64,000 bases of DNA. Source: Nitratidesulfovibrio sp. SRB-5 (GTDB lineage Bacteria; Desulfobacterota; Desulfovibrionia; Desulfovibrionales; Desulfovibrionaceae). Numbering within the stretch: position 1 is the first letter of the stretch; each line of letters starts with the position of its first letter. The notes below the pieces were generated by a model, which saw only the letters and a list, made by a program, of their open reading frames with translations, was not told where the DNA came from and ran no database searches. Shown in pieces: positions 52,937 to 60,989 of the stretch. Both the position numbers and the translations under genes were made by a program. The stretch lies in assembly GCF_019931275.1 (NCBI RefSeq), contig NZ_JAIOTY010000001.1, positions 806,001-870,000 of the forward strand, given 5' to 3'.

Positions 52937-54478
52937 TCAGGGTGACAGGGGCAGGCGCAGGGCCAGATGGCGGCGGTGCGCATCCGGCTCCGTGTCGCGG
53001 CGTTCCGCGCTGTCCTCGGCTGGCCGTGCGTTGTCGCCGGAAACCAGCCCGGCATGGGCGAACAGGCTCCGGGGCAGGGCCGGGTATTCCGTGCTGAGCC
53101 GGTGCAGCCCGCCCGAAGGGGACGGGGTCGCCTGGCCCGCCCCCGCCGCATTGAACACCCGCAGGCGCTCGGCCAGCGCGTCCCGGTCCTTGGCGGTCCA
53201 GCTCAGGTGGTCGATCCAGACATCGCCCAGCAGGCAGGTGTGGCCGTGCACCCCCACCACCCGTTCGTGCACCGCACCCCGGAAGCATACCCCCGGCATG
53301 CGGCGGAACAGCCGCAGTTGCACGTCGGGCCACAGGCCGTAGCCCACGCGCAGGTGGTCCGCGTCGGGGTAGGCGGTGGCGCGGGGCAACAGCCAGGCCC
53401 CGGCGCCGGGCACGGCCATCAGGCGGGGCAGCAGCGCCCAGGCGTGGGGCTCCAACCGCTCGTCGGCGTCGAGGTACAGACACCATTGCGTGGACAGCAG
53501 CCCCAGCATGGCGTTGCGCTGGGCGGAAAAATTGCCCCCTAGCGTTCGCACTGACTGGCGCAGCGGCACGGGGCACAGGGGAATCGGATCGAAATCGGGG
53601 GGCGCGCCGTCCCAGACCACGGCCATTTCGCGCACCCAGCCGGGCACCTGGGCGAAAAAGGCGGGCAGGTTCGGCTCTGCGGGGTGCAGGATGGCCCCCA
53701 CGCCCAAATCGGCCTGATCGGCCAGATCGGCCATACAGGCCAGATCGGTCGGATTGGCCGGATCGGCCAGATGGGGGGGGCGGTCCGCGCCTTCGGGCGC
53801 GGCTTCGCCCGGGTGTTGTCGCGCATCCCGATTCGCATGGGGCAGCGTCACGGGCACGCACCCGGCGAACAGGCGACGCCAGTGGTGCAATGCCTCGGTC
53901 TCCGCCTCCGGCAGGAACGGGTTGGGGAACAGGGTGGCGGTTTCCGGCGTGACGCCGGTGCCCCGCAACAGCAGCAGCAGCGCCCATGGCGAGGTGTCGG
54001 CCAGCAGGCGCGGGGCGTCCGGCGCTGGCGTCGGGGCGGTGAAATCCTTCAGGCGGCCGGTGGCCAGCGCGGTGCGCATCCGGTCCGGGGCAAGGTCGCA
54101 CAGGGTCAGGCGCGGCACGGTGGCCGACGCGGCCCGCCCTGCGGCGTTGGCGGCAGCGTTCAGGGCGGCGCAAACGGCCTCGGGCAGGGTGCCGTCGCCG
54201 GTGCCCAGCAACACCAGATGCGGCCGCCCGCTGCGCAGGGCAAGGCGCACCGCCTTGTCCGCCGCCTGCCGGACCGCCTGTTGGAGGGCATCCGCATCGG
54301 GCCGGGGCAGTCCGGGAACGTCGTCCGCCGGTTTCTCCTGTCCGGCACCGCCCAGCCGGAACCCCAGGACCGTGGAGGTATACGCGGCCAGCAGGGCGTC
54401 CGTGGCGCCGGAGGCGACTGTGGCTCCGGGGGCGTCGGGGCGGGCGGCTCCGCGGGGCGTTTCGGGTGCGATGCTCAT
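52937..54478 (-). CDS. Glycosyltransferase (GT2-like) with N-terminal extra domain
   Basis: A 513-residue protein. The first half has an unassigned alpha/beta region (LVLLGTGDGTLPEAVCAAL; LTLCDLAPDRMRTALATGRL) that looks like a nucleotide- or SAM-binding fold. A linker with 9-bp-repeat-encoded LADPANPTDLACMADLADQAD follows (about 245-270). The second half is GT2-like: WDGAPPDFDPIPL, NFSAQRNAMLGLLSTQWCLYLDADERLEP (DAD, the nucleotide-sugar metal site), RLMAVPGAGAWLLPRA and RLFRRMPGVCFRGAVHERV. The start at 54478 overlaps the previous stop by ATGA, with GGGGAGG upstream. Acceptor unknown; its place next to a GT4 enzyme and fliS/fliD raises flagellin or surface glycosylation as an option. Confidence 0.75.
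   Translation of the reverse strand: MSIAPETPRGAARPDAPGATVASGATDALLAAYTSTVLGFRLGGAGQEKPADDVPGLPRPDADALQQAVRQAADKAVRLALRSGRPHLVLLGTGDGTLPEAVCAALNAAANAAGRAASATVPRLTLCDLAPDRMRTALATGRLKDFTAPTPAPDAPRLLADTSPWALLLLLRGTGVTPETATLFPNPFLPEAETEALHHWRRLFAGCVPVTLPHANRDARQHPGEAAPEGADRPPHLADPANPTDLACMADLADQADLGVGAILHPAEPNLPAFFAQVPGWVREMAVVWDGAPPDFDPIPLCPVPLRQSVRTLGGNFSAQRNAMLGLLSTQWCLYLDADERLEPHAWALLPRLMAVPGAGAWLLPRATAYPDADHLRVGYGLWPDVQLRLFRRMPGVCFRGAVHERVVGVHGHTCLLGDVWIDHLSWTAKDRDALAERLRVFNAAGAGQATPSPSGGLHRLSTEYPALPRSLFAHAGLVSGDNARPAEDSAERRDTEPDAHRRHLALRLPLSP
53711..53773. repeat. 9-bp tandem repeat in the glycosyltransferase gene
   Basis: Seven units of GGCCAGATC type encode an Ala/Asp/Leu linker between the two domains. 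Confidence 0.85.
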
Positions 54479-55740
54479 GGGGCCTCCCCGCATGCCATCT
54501 CCGCCGGGCACACCTCGTCATACAGCGCTTCCAGGGCGCGGGCCTGCATGTCGGCGTCGAACAGCGCGGCGGCCTTGCGCCGCCCGGCCTCACCCATGCG
54601 CCGGGCCGCGCCGGGGTGACGCAGCAGATGCAGCACGGCCCCGGCGTAATCGTCCGCCGTTTCGGCCACCAGCCCGGTGACGCCGTGCTCCACCAGTTCC
54701 AGTTGGGCGTTGTCGCGCAGGCCCGGGCAGGGGTGGGTGACCACGGGCAGCCCGGCGGCCATGGCCTCCGCGATGGCCAGTCCGAAACTTTCGCCGGTGT
54801 CGTTGGCATGGGCCAGCAGGGAAAGTTCGTTGAAGAACCCGGCCAGTTCCGCGTCGTCGCGCAGCGGCGGCAGAAAGCGCACGTTGTCCGACAGGCCGTG
54901 TTCGCGCACGTAGCGTTCCGCGTCCGGGGTGCCGCCGACGACGTCGTAGCGGAAGTGGGGCAACTCGCGGCGCAGCACGGGCAGGATGTGCAGAGCCAGC
55001 GGCGACCATTTGCCGGGGTCTGGCCGGGACAGGCGGCCCAGCACGGGGCGGGTGTAGTCGCGCTCGGCGGGCGGCGGGGTCAGCCGGGCGAACAGGGCGG
55101 TGTCCACGGGGTTGTACAGCACCCGCCAGCGCGGGGGCACGGCGGCGATGCCCTGCACGCGGGCGAAGCGTTGGGCGCAGAAGTGCGAGACGAACAGGGT
55201 GACGTCGATGAGCTGGCCCGAAGGGGAAGGATCGTGCCGCCCGAAGACGTTGGTTTCCACGATGGCGGGCAGGCGCCGGTGGGGGGCATCGGCGTTCGCG
55301 TCCGGAGAACGCGCGGCGGCGGGCGCCTGGCGGAAGGCCATGCGCAGGGGGCGCAACAGTTCCGGCTGGGGCCAGCCCGCGCGGTGCACGTGCACGATGT
55401 GGGGAAGAAAGCGGGCGGCCACGCTGCCCAGGTCGCCTCCGATGAAGGTGGTCACCCCCGCCTCGCGCAGGGGGGCGGCGCGGGGGCCGTCGGCGGGGCT
55501 CCATACCGCGCGCTGGAAGCGGGACGGGGCCAGCCGGGTAAGCAGCAGTTGCATGACCTTTTCGGTGCCGCCAAGCCCCAGCGAGGAAACCACGTGCAGC
55601 ACCCGGCGCGGCGCAAGGGGCTCCTGCAGCCCGGAATGGTCCGATGGGGCGAGCGCTGCGGCCCCGTCGGGAGAGTCGGGAGAGCCGGAAGAGCCGGGGG
55701 AGCCGGCGTTTCCTGTCGCGTGGGTTGCGGCGGTGACCAT
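54475..55740 (-). CDS. GT4-family glycosyltransferase
   Basis: A 421-residue GT-B enzyme. After a Gly/Ser/Pro-rich lead of 40 residues it shows VLHVVSSLGLGGTEKVMQLLL (N-terminal acceptor domain), IVHVHRAGWPQ, LFVSHFCAQRF, VLYNPVDTALF, then the donor domain with VLGRLSRPDPGKW, YDVVGGTPDAERYV, VRFLPPLRDD and the diagnostic ESFGLAIAEAMAAGLPVVTHPCPGLRDN (EX7E). It transfers a sugar from a nucleotide or lipid donor; target unknown. It is coupled to the next glycosyltransferase by an ATGA overlap. Confidence 0.88.
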   Translation of the reverse strand: MVTAATHATGNAGSPGSSGSPDSPDGAAALAPSDHSGLQEPLAPRRVLHVVSSLGLGGTEKVMQLLLTRLAPSRFQRAVWSPADGPRAAPLREAGVTTFIGGDLGSVAARFLPHIVHVHRAGWPQPELLRPLRMAFRQAPAAARSPDANADAPHRRLPAIVETNVFGRHDPSPSGQLIDVTLFVSHFCAQRFARVQGIAAVPPRWRVLYNPVDTALFARLTPPPAERDYTRPVLGRLSRPDPGKWSPLALHILPVLRRELPHFRYDVVGGTPDAERYVREHGLSDNVRFLPPLRDDAELAGFFNELSLLAHANDTGESFGLAIAEAMAAGLPVVTHPCPGLRDNAQLELVEHGVTGLVAETADDYAGAVLHLLRHPGAARRMGEAGRRKAAALFDADMQARALEALYDEVCPAEMACGEAP

Positions 55741-55800
55741 GGGCCGTGTTCTAGCCCAGCGGCGCGGGCATGGGAAGGGTGTCTCCCGCCGACGTTCGGC

Positions 55801-56628
55801 CTAGCCCTGCGCGAACTTGCGGTACAGGCTGGCCGCGGCCATGCGGCTGGGGGCAAAGCCCTTCACCGGCTGGGTGTCGGAAGCTTCGGATGTTTCGGCA
55901 GCCGTCGGTGCGGCTGGTTCCCCGGTGGCAGTCGCCGGGGCAGTGGGCGGCATGCCAGCCGATGTCGGCGCTGCTTGCTGTGCCGAAGGCGCAGTGGACA
56001 CGGGGGCGGCTGTCTGTGCTGTCTGCACGGCCTGCTCTGCCTGCTCTGGCGGGCTTGGCAGGGGGGGCAGGGCCTGTGCGACCGCCTGCGGCGCGGCATC
56101 GGCTGCCGGGGCCTGCTGGCCGTAGGCCTGGGCGTGGGCGCGACCGAACTGCGCGGGCTTGCCCAGCGGGGGCATCTGCGCGGTGGGCAGCGGCACGCGC
56201 GAGGGCGCGGCGTTGGCGGGCGTGCGGCTGGCAGCCATGCTGGCTCCCACGGCCATGGCCTCCGGGGTGTTGACGATCTGTCCGTAGGCGCCGCGCAGGC
56301 CGGACAGTATCTTGATCACCTCGTCGATGAACGTCACGTCCATCTTCAGGTTGGCGTTGAGCAGGCGGGTGGAGCAGTAGAAATACAGCTTGTGCAGGTT
56401 TTCCGCCAGTTCGCCGCCCTTTTCCAGGTTCAGGCTGGCGTCCAGTTCGTTGACGATGTCCAGGGCCTTGGAGATCAGGATGCCCTTGCCCGCGTAGTCG
56501 CGTTCGGCGATCTTTTCCTTGGCCTGGTTCAGGAACTTGATGGCCCCGTCATACAGCAGGAGCAACAGCTCGCCCTGGGTGGTCGTGGTGACCTGGGTCT
56601 GTAGGTAGGCGTGTGCGGCCTTCTGCAT
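55801..56628 (-). CDS. fliS: Flagellar secretion chaperone FliS with long C-terminal extension
   Basis: A 275-residue protein, twice the usual 125-150. Residues 1-125 are FliS: AAHAYLQTQVTTTTQGELLLLLYDGAIKFLNQAKEKI, ISKALDIVNELDASLNLEKGGELAENLHKLYFYCSTRLLNANL, DEVIKILSGLRGAYGQI. It keeps flagellin soluble and unpolymerised until export. The remaining 150 residues are Ala/Pro/Gln/Thr-rich and disordered, ending in a short conserved-looking KGFAPSRMAAASLYRKFAQG. It lies after fliD with a 120-bp gap. Confidence 0.93.
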   Translation of the reverse strand: MQKAAHAYLQTQVTTTTQGELLLLLYDGAIKFLNQAKEKIAERDYAGKGILISKALDIVNELDASLNLEKGGELAENLHKLYFYCSTRLLNANLKMDVTFIDEVIKILSGLRGAYGQIVNTPEAMAVGASMAASRTPANAAPSRVPLPTAQMPPLGKPAQFGRAHAQAYGQQAPAADAAPQAVAQALPPLPSPPEQAEQAVQTAQTAAPVSTAPSAQQAAPTSAGMPPTAPATATGEPAAPTAAETSEASDTQPVKGFAPSRMAAASLYRKFAQG

Positions 56629-56748
56629 TGCATTCTCCCGGTATATGCGCCCGCGTGTCGATGCGGTGAGTGTGTCGCGCGTTGTGGTCGTTTTCCGCGC
56701 CGTGGCGGGTGTGGCCGCCCCGGTTGTTCCGGCGGTTCCGGCCCTTGG

Positions 56749-58482
56749 CTACGAAGACGTTGACGAGGACAACGACTTGATCTGGCTTTCCACGGACTTG
56801 CCCAGCGCGTCGTAGCGGGCCAGGGTGGCCTCCAGCCGCGAGTAGCGCAGCCGTTCGCGCCGTTCCCACTGGGTGACGCGGTCCACTTCCTTGTCGATCT
56901 TCTTCTGTATGTCGTCCATGATGTCCTGGTAGTTGTCTTCCAGGATCTTCAGTGCGCCGTCGCTGCCCAGCATGTCGCTGAGTTGCTCGCTGAGGCCGCT
57001 GAGCTTGCCTTCCTTGATGCGCATGCGGCTCGCGTAGCTGCCCTGCGAAAGATTGTCGATTTGCAGCGCCAGGCCTCGGGCGTCGCCTTCCATGGCCGTG
57101 ATCTGCTTGTTGGCGTTGTCGATGTTGGCGCGCTTGCCGCCGATGAAGGCATTGACGATGTTGCCCGAGGCGTCCACGTCGTAGGTCACGTCGTAGATGC
57201 CCGCCTTGGTCACGCCCTTGACGTGCGAATAATAGCTGAAGTCGGACGAATCGGACTCGGGCAGCCCGTCTGCGGCAAACAGTTCCGCCACTGCCGTGGG
57301 GTTGTTCTTCAGCACCTCGTCCAGTTTTGCCTCGTCCAGTTCCAGCAGGCCGGCGTTCAGGCTGTTGGTCTCGGCGTTGGTCAGGATGCCGATGTGCGCC
57401 AGCGACGAAAATTCGTCGCCTCGCAGCAGGTTGCCGTCCTTGTACTGGTATTCGAAGCCCGCCGCCCTGTCTGCCGTGGCCATCTTGAGCTGGGTCGACA
57501 GCAGCTGCACGCCGTAGTTGCCGGTAAGGATGGACCCCTTCTGCATGGAATACAGCGACGAGGCGTCGTCCGGGTTATCCACGTCCTTGGAGCTGTTGAC
57601 GGCGGTCAATTCCTTGATCTTGGATCGTACGGCGTTCATGGCGTCCACGAACGACTTTACGTTTTCCTTGATCTTTTCGGTGTCCGTGGCCACCGAAATC
57701 TGGGTGGTGCCCACGTCCTTGAGGGTAAGGGTCATACCCTCCACGGCGCCGGTCAGTGTGTTGGACGTGGATTCCAGCCAGGTGGCGGCGGGCCAGCCGT
57801 TGACCCGGTACTTGGCGTTCTGGCTGGCCTGCACGGTCCATGCGGCCGCCGTGCCGGGAAGGCCGGTGACGGTGGTGCCCGAATCCACGGACAACGTGGC
57901 GTTGGCCCCCAGATCCATGCCCCGGAACTGGAAGGTGTAGCCGGTGCCGTTCTGCACCAGCATGGCCTTTACCCCCGGGTTCTGGGGGTCGTTGTTGATC
58001 ATGTTCTTGAGGGCGTCGATGGTGGTGCCGCTTGGCACCGTGATCGAGCGGGTCTTGCCCATGTAGGTGTAAACGAACTGCTGGTCGCTGCCGGAGTCGT
58101 TGACCTTGGTTTTCTTGTCGGCGAAGGCGGTGTTGTAGGTCCAGATGGAGCTGGAGGCCAGCTGGCCCACCTCGATCTTGTAGTTGCCTTCAAGCACGCT
58201 GGAATCGGTGGTGGCGCTGGCCACGGTTTCGGCGGAACTGGAACTCGTTTTCACCAGGAACTTGTTCATGGAGCTCATGGAGTCCACGATGTCCTTGAGC
58301 GATGCGATTTCCGTGCGCAACTCGCCAAAGGCGTCCTGACGCCGCTGCCAGTCGGCCTTCCACAAGGTAAGCCGCTTTTGCGGAATCTGCTCGATGGACT
58401 TCAACTGGTCGATGACCTTGGAGAAGTCCGTGCCGTTGCCGAGCCCGGAAAAGTATACGCCGCCGGATGCCAGATCGACCAT
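56749..58482 (-). CDS. fliD: Flagellar hook-associated protein 2 (filament cap, FliD)
   Basis: A 577-residue FliD that caps the filament and inserts flagellin subunits. N-terminal FliD_N: VYFSGLGNGTDFSKVIDQLKSIEQIPQKRLTLWKADWQRRQDAFGEL. Middle FliD repeats: YRVNGWPAATWLESTSNTLTGAVEGMTLTLKDVG. C-terminal FliD_C: VKSFVDAMNAVRSKIKEL, GVQLLSTQLKMA, HIGILTNAETNSLNAGLLELDEAKLDEVLKNNPTAVAELF, then a coiled coil near the end (DDIQKKIDKEVDRVTQWERRERLRYSRLEATL). The start at 58482 gives the family N-terminus. Expression probably depends on the sigma54 site upstream. Confidence 0.96.
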   Translation of the reverse strand: MVDLASGGVYFSGLGNGTDFSKVIDQLKSIEQIPQKRLTLWKADWQRRQDAFGELRTEIASLKDIVDSMSSMNKFLVKTSSSSAETVASATTDSSVLEGNYKIEVGQLASSSIWTYNTAFADKKTKVNDSGSDQQFVYTYMGKTRSITVPSGTTIDALKNMINNDPQNPGVKAMLVQNGTGYTFQFRGMDLGANATLSVDSGTTVTGLPGTAAAWTVQASQNAKYRVNGWPAATWLESTSNTLTGAVEGMTLTLKDVGTTQISVATDTEKIKENVKSFVDAMNAVRSKIKELTAVNSSKDVDNPDDASSLYSMQKGSILTGNYGVQLLSTQLKMATADRAAGFEYQYKDGNLLRGDEFSSLAHIGILTNAETNSLNAGLLELDEAKLDEVLKNNPTAVAELFAADGLPESDSSDFSYYSHVKGVTKAGIYDVTYDVDASGNIVNAFIGGKRANIDNANKQITAMEGDARGLALQIDNLSQGSYASRMRIKEGKLSGLSEQLSDMLGSDGALKILEDNYQDIMDDIQKKIDKEVDRVTQWERRERLRYSRLEATLARYDALGKSVESQIKSLSSSTSS

Positions 58483-58537
58483 GATGCACCTCTTCGTCGG
58501 AAGAAATTTCCCGATGGGGGTCTCCCGCCGTGGGGGC

Positions 58538-58553
58538 TGCAAGGCTGGTGCCA
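58538..58553 (-). promoter_or_regulatory. Sigma54 (RpoN) promoter of fliD
   Basis: The minus strand reads TGGCACCAGCCTTGCA, a near-perfect match to TGGCACG-N4-TTGCA with the required GG/GC spacing at -24/-12. Transcription would start near 58526, about 44 nt before the fliD ATG. Sigma54 control of flagellar genes is well known in this group. Confidence 0.8.
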
Positions 58554-58767
58554 GAACGGCGCCGCCTGTCCCTCGTGCATCTTATCGGCGGGGATGGCGG
58601 AGGGCTTTAGGTTGCGGGGCCGGACGTGCGGTTGCGAGGGGCGCGTGGGGCGAAAGGCAAGGGGGGAGAGCGGCGACGCAAGGGAAAAGGCCGGAGCCGG
58701 GGGGGATGCGGAGCGGCGGGGGAAACCCGCCGGACGACGGTGCGGGCGTGGCGTTGCCACGCGCCGG

Positions 58768-59928
58768 TCAGCGGAGTGCCTGCCGGGTGGTGCCGGATGG
58801 GGTGGTGTCTGCCGGGGGAGTGGCGGCCAGCGGTGCGCTGGTCAGCCGGGCCAGCTGCCGCCGGGCCTGCTCCGGATCCATGCCGCGTGCGGCGGCCATG
58901 GCGGGGAGGTTTTCTTCCGCATCGCAGGGGCGCACGTACAGCGGCTGCACGTCATCGGGACCGTAGATGGCTGCGGCGGCCAGGGGCAGCAGCAGGGCGG
59001 GGGCGGGGTGGTCGAACCGGTCGGGCAGAAAGCGCGCCTGCGGCAACAGTTCAGCCAGGGCCTGCGCCAGCACGGTCCGGTTGCGGGTGGCCCCGCTGCC
59101 CATCAGGCAGACGGCGGGGGCGGTGTCAGTGTCGCACCCGGCCCGGTTTGTTGGCAGCGTCTGTTCTTGGGCGCCTCTGGCGGCCAAGGGGCTATCGTCC
59201 CTTGGAACCCCATGGTCGGGTTTGTCAGCAGTCTGTGGCGCCGCCGATTTGCCCGCAGGGTTTTCCGTGGTTGACCGGAACGCGACTATCCGGGCCACGG
59301 CGGCGTCAAGCGTCGCCGCCTCCACCGGGGTCAGGGCTTCGGGCAACCCGCAGGGCATGCCGTGGGCAGCGGCGCTGGCGGCGTCCGGCATTTCGCCGGG
59401 CATGCGGAAGGCCTGCATGTGCACCAGCCCGCGCCGGGCGTGGGTCAGCACCCACAGCACCGTGCCGCGCGGCAGCAGCGGGCCGCAGGCCAGCAGTTGC
59501 GTGTACGAAAGCCCGGCCTGCTCCGCTCCCAGCGCGCGGGCCATGCCCGCCGCCGTGGACAGCACCAGGCGCAGCCCGGTGAAGCTGCCGGGGCCTTGCA
59601 CGCAGGCAATGCGCCGCACGTCGGCCAGCGAAAGGCGCATCCGCGCAAAGGCGTCGGCAAGGGCCGGGGCCAGCAGTTCCGTGCCCTGCGAGGGCACATG
59701 CCATTCCTGCGCGAACAGGGTTTCGCCGTCGCTCAGGGCGGCAACCTGCACGCGCGATTCCGCCGCGTTCAGGGCCAGGGTGATGGCCCCCACGCCGTGC
59801 GCAGCGCAGGTCCCAACGGGGCCAGTTGGGGAGGTCGGGCCAGTGGGGCCAGTGGGGCCAGTTGGAGCGGTCGGGGCAGTCGGGTCGGAAGCCACGGCCA
59901 GCCCCGCCGCCGGGGGCACCTGGGTCAT
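58768..59928 (-). CDS. tsaB: tRNA threonylcarbamoyladenosine biosynthesis protein TsaB, extended
   Basis: A 386-residue TsaB-like protein (usual length 220-240). The core shows ITLALNAAESRVQVAAL, QEWHVPSQGTELLAPALADAFARMRLSLADVRRIACVQGPGSFTGLRLVLSTAAGMARAL and the later LPQARF...YVRP region. TsaB binds TsaD and TsaE to make t6A at position 37 of ANN-reading tRNAs. Extra parts are an N-terminal (Gly-Pro-Thr)n stretch from the 9-bp repeat at 59822-59884 and a Pro/Ala/Asp-rich insertion at about residues 230-290. The start overlaps the rseP stop by ATGA. Confidence 0.87.
   Translation of the reverse strand: MTQVPPAAGLAVASDPTAPTAPTGPTGPTGPTSPTGPVGTCAAHGVGAITLALNAAESRVQVAALSDGETLFAQEWHVPSQGTELLAPALADAFARMRLSLADVRRIACVQGPGSFTGLRLVLSTAAGMARALGAEQAGLSYTQLLACGPLLPRGTVLWVLTHARRGLVHMQAFRMPGEMPDAASAAAHGMPCGLPEALTPVEAATLDAAVARIVAFRSTTENPAGKSAAPQTADKPDHGVPRDDSPLAARGAQEQTLPTNRAGCDTDTAPAVCLMGSGATRNRTVLAQALAELLPQARFLPDRFDHPAPALLLPLAAAAIYGPDDVQPLYVRPCDAEENLPAMAAARGMDPEQARRQLARLTSAPLAATPPADTTPSGTTRQALR
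59822..59884. repeat. 9-bp tandem repeat in tsaB
   Basis: Seven units of CCAGTGGGG/GCGGTCGGG type; on the minus strand they encode repeated Pro-Thr-Gly near the TsaB N-terminus. Confidence 0.9.
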
Positions 59929-60989
59929 TGCAGGTTCCGCACGATGTCGTTGTAGGTGGCCAGCAGCATCAGGGCCAGCAGGAAGGCCAGGCCGATGCGG
60001 GTGGTTATCTCGCGCAGGCGGGCGTTGACCGGGCGGCGCATGACCATTTCCATGGTCAGGAAGATGATGTGCCCGCCGTCCAGCACCGGTATGGGCAGCA
60101 GGTTCAGCAGACCAAGGTTGATGCTGATGAGCGCGGTGAGGGCCAGCACGCTGTCCAGCCCCTGGCGCGACTGCTCGCTGACCATCTGGGCGATCATGAT
60201 GGGCCCGCCCACCGAATCCAGCGGCACCACCCGCTCGAAGATCTTCTGCACGCTCTGGCCGGTGATGACGATCATCCGCCAGGTCTGGTCCAGTCCGGCC
60301 TTCATGGCCGAGGTGCCGTCCAGCGGCAGGGAGACGGTGCGGCCCGAGGCCTGGATGCCGATGAGCCAGGTGCGCTCGTCCTCGCCGAAGATGGTCTTGC
60401 GGGTGCGCACTTCCGGCTTCACGTTCAGGGTCAGGGCCGTGCCGTTGCGGTCGATGGCGATGGCCAGTTCGCGGCCCTCGCTGGCCACGATGGACCCGGC
60501 CACATCGTCCCACCACTGCACCGGCTTGCCGCCGATGGACAGCACCCGGTCGCCCGGGGCCACGCCCGCGATGGCGGCGGGGCTTTCCGGCTGCACCCGG
60601 CCCACTTCCGGGGCCAGCTGGAACTGGCCGTGCGCCCAGAACAGCCCCCAGTAGATGAACCACGCCAGCAGCAGGTTGAACACGGGACCGGCGGCAATGA
60701 CCAGCAACCGCTGCCACGCCGGGCGCAGGGTGAAGCTGTGGCGCTTTTCGAAGCCTTCGGGCAGTTCGGCCTCTTCGCTTTCACCCACCAGCGACACGTA
60801 GCCGCCCAGGGGCACCAGCGACAGCCGGTAGTCGGTCTGGCCGCCGCGCCAGCCGAACAGGCGCGGGCCGAAGCCCAGCGAAAAGGTCTGCACGCCGATG
60901 CCGAACAGCCGGGCAATCAGGAAGTGCCCGAGTTCGTGGAAGAATATCAGGCCGCCAAGGACCAGGAGTACCGAAAGGAAGCTGCTCAT
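59925..60989 (-). CDS. rseP: Site-2 intramembrane protease RseP
   Basis: A 354-residue zinc metalloprotease of the inner membrane. The zinc site is FFHELGHFLIARLFGI (HExxH, first helix); FSLGFGP and SLVPLGGYVSLVGE follow. One PDZ domain (PESPAAIAGVAPGDRVLSIGGKPV) and then NLLPIPVLDGGHIIF with the third metal ligand. It cleaves anti-sigma factors or signal-peptide remnants within the membrane. It overlaps dxr upstream and tsaB downstream by ATGA, so all three are translated as a coupled unit. Confidence 0.96.
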   Translation of the reverse strand: MSSFLSVLLVLGGLIFFHELGHFLIARLFGIGVQTFSLGFGPRLFGWRGGQTDYRLSLVPLGGYVSLVGESEEAELPEGFEKRHSFTLRPAWQRLLVIAAGPVFNLLLAWFIYWGLFWAHGQFQLAPEVGRVQPESPAAIAGVAPGDRVLSIGGKPVQWWDDVAGSIVASEGRELAIAIDRNGTALTLNVKPEVRTRKTIFGEDERTWLIGIQASGRTVSLPLDGTSAMKAGLDQTWRMIVITGQSVQKIFERVVPLDSVGGPIMIAQMVSEQSRQGLDSVLALTALISINLGLLNLLPIPVLDGGHIIFLTMEMVMRRPVNARLREITTRIGLAFLLALMLLATYNDIVRNLQ

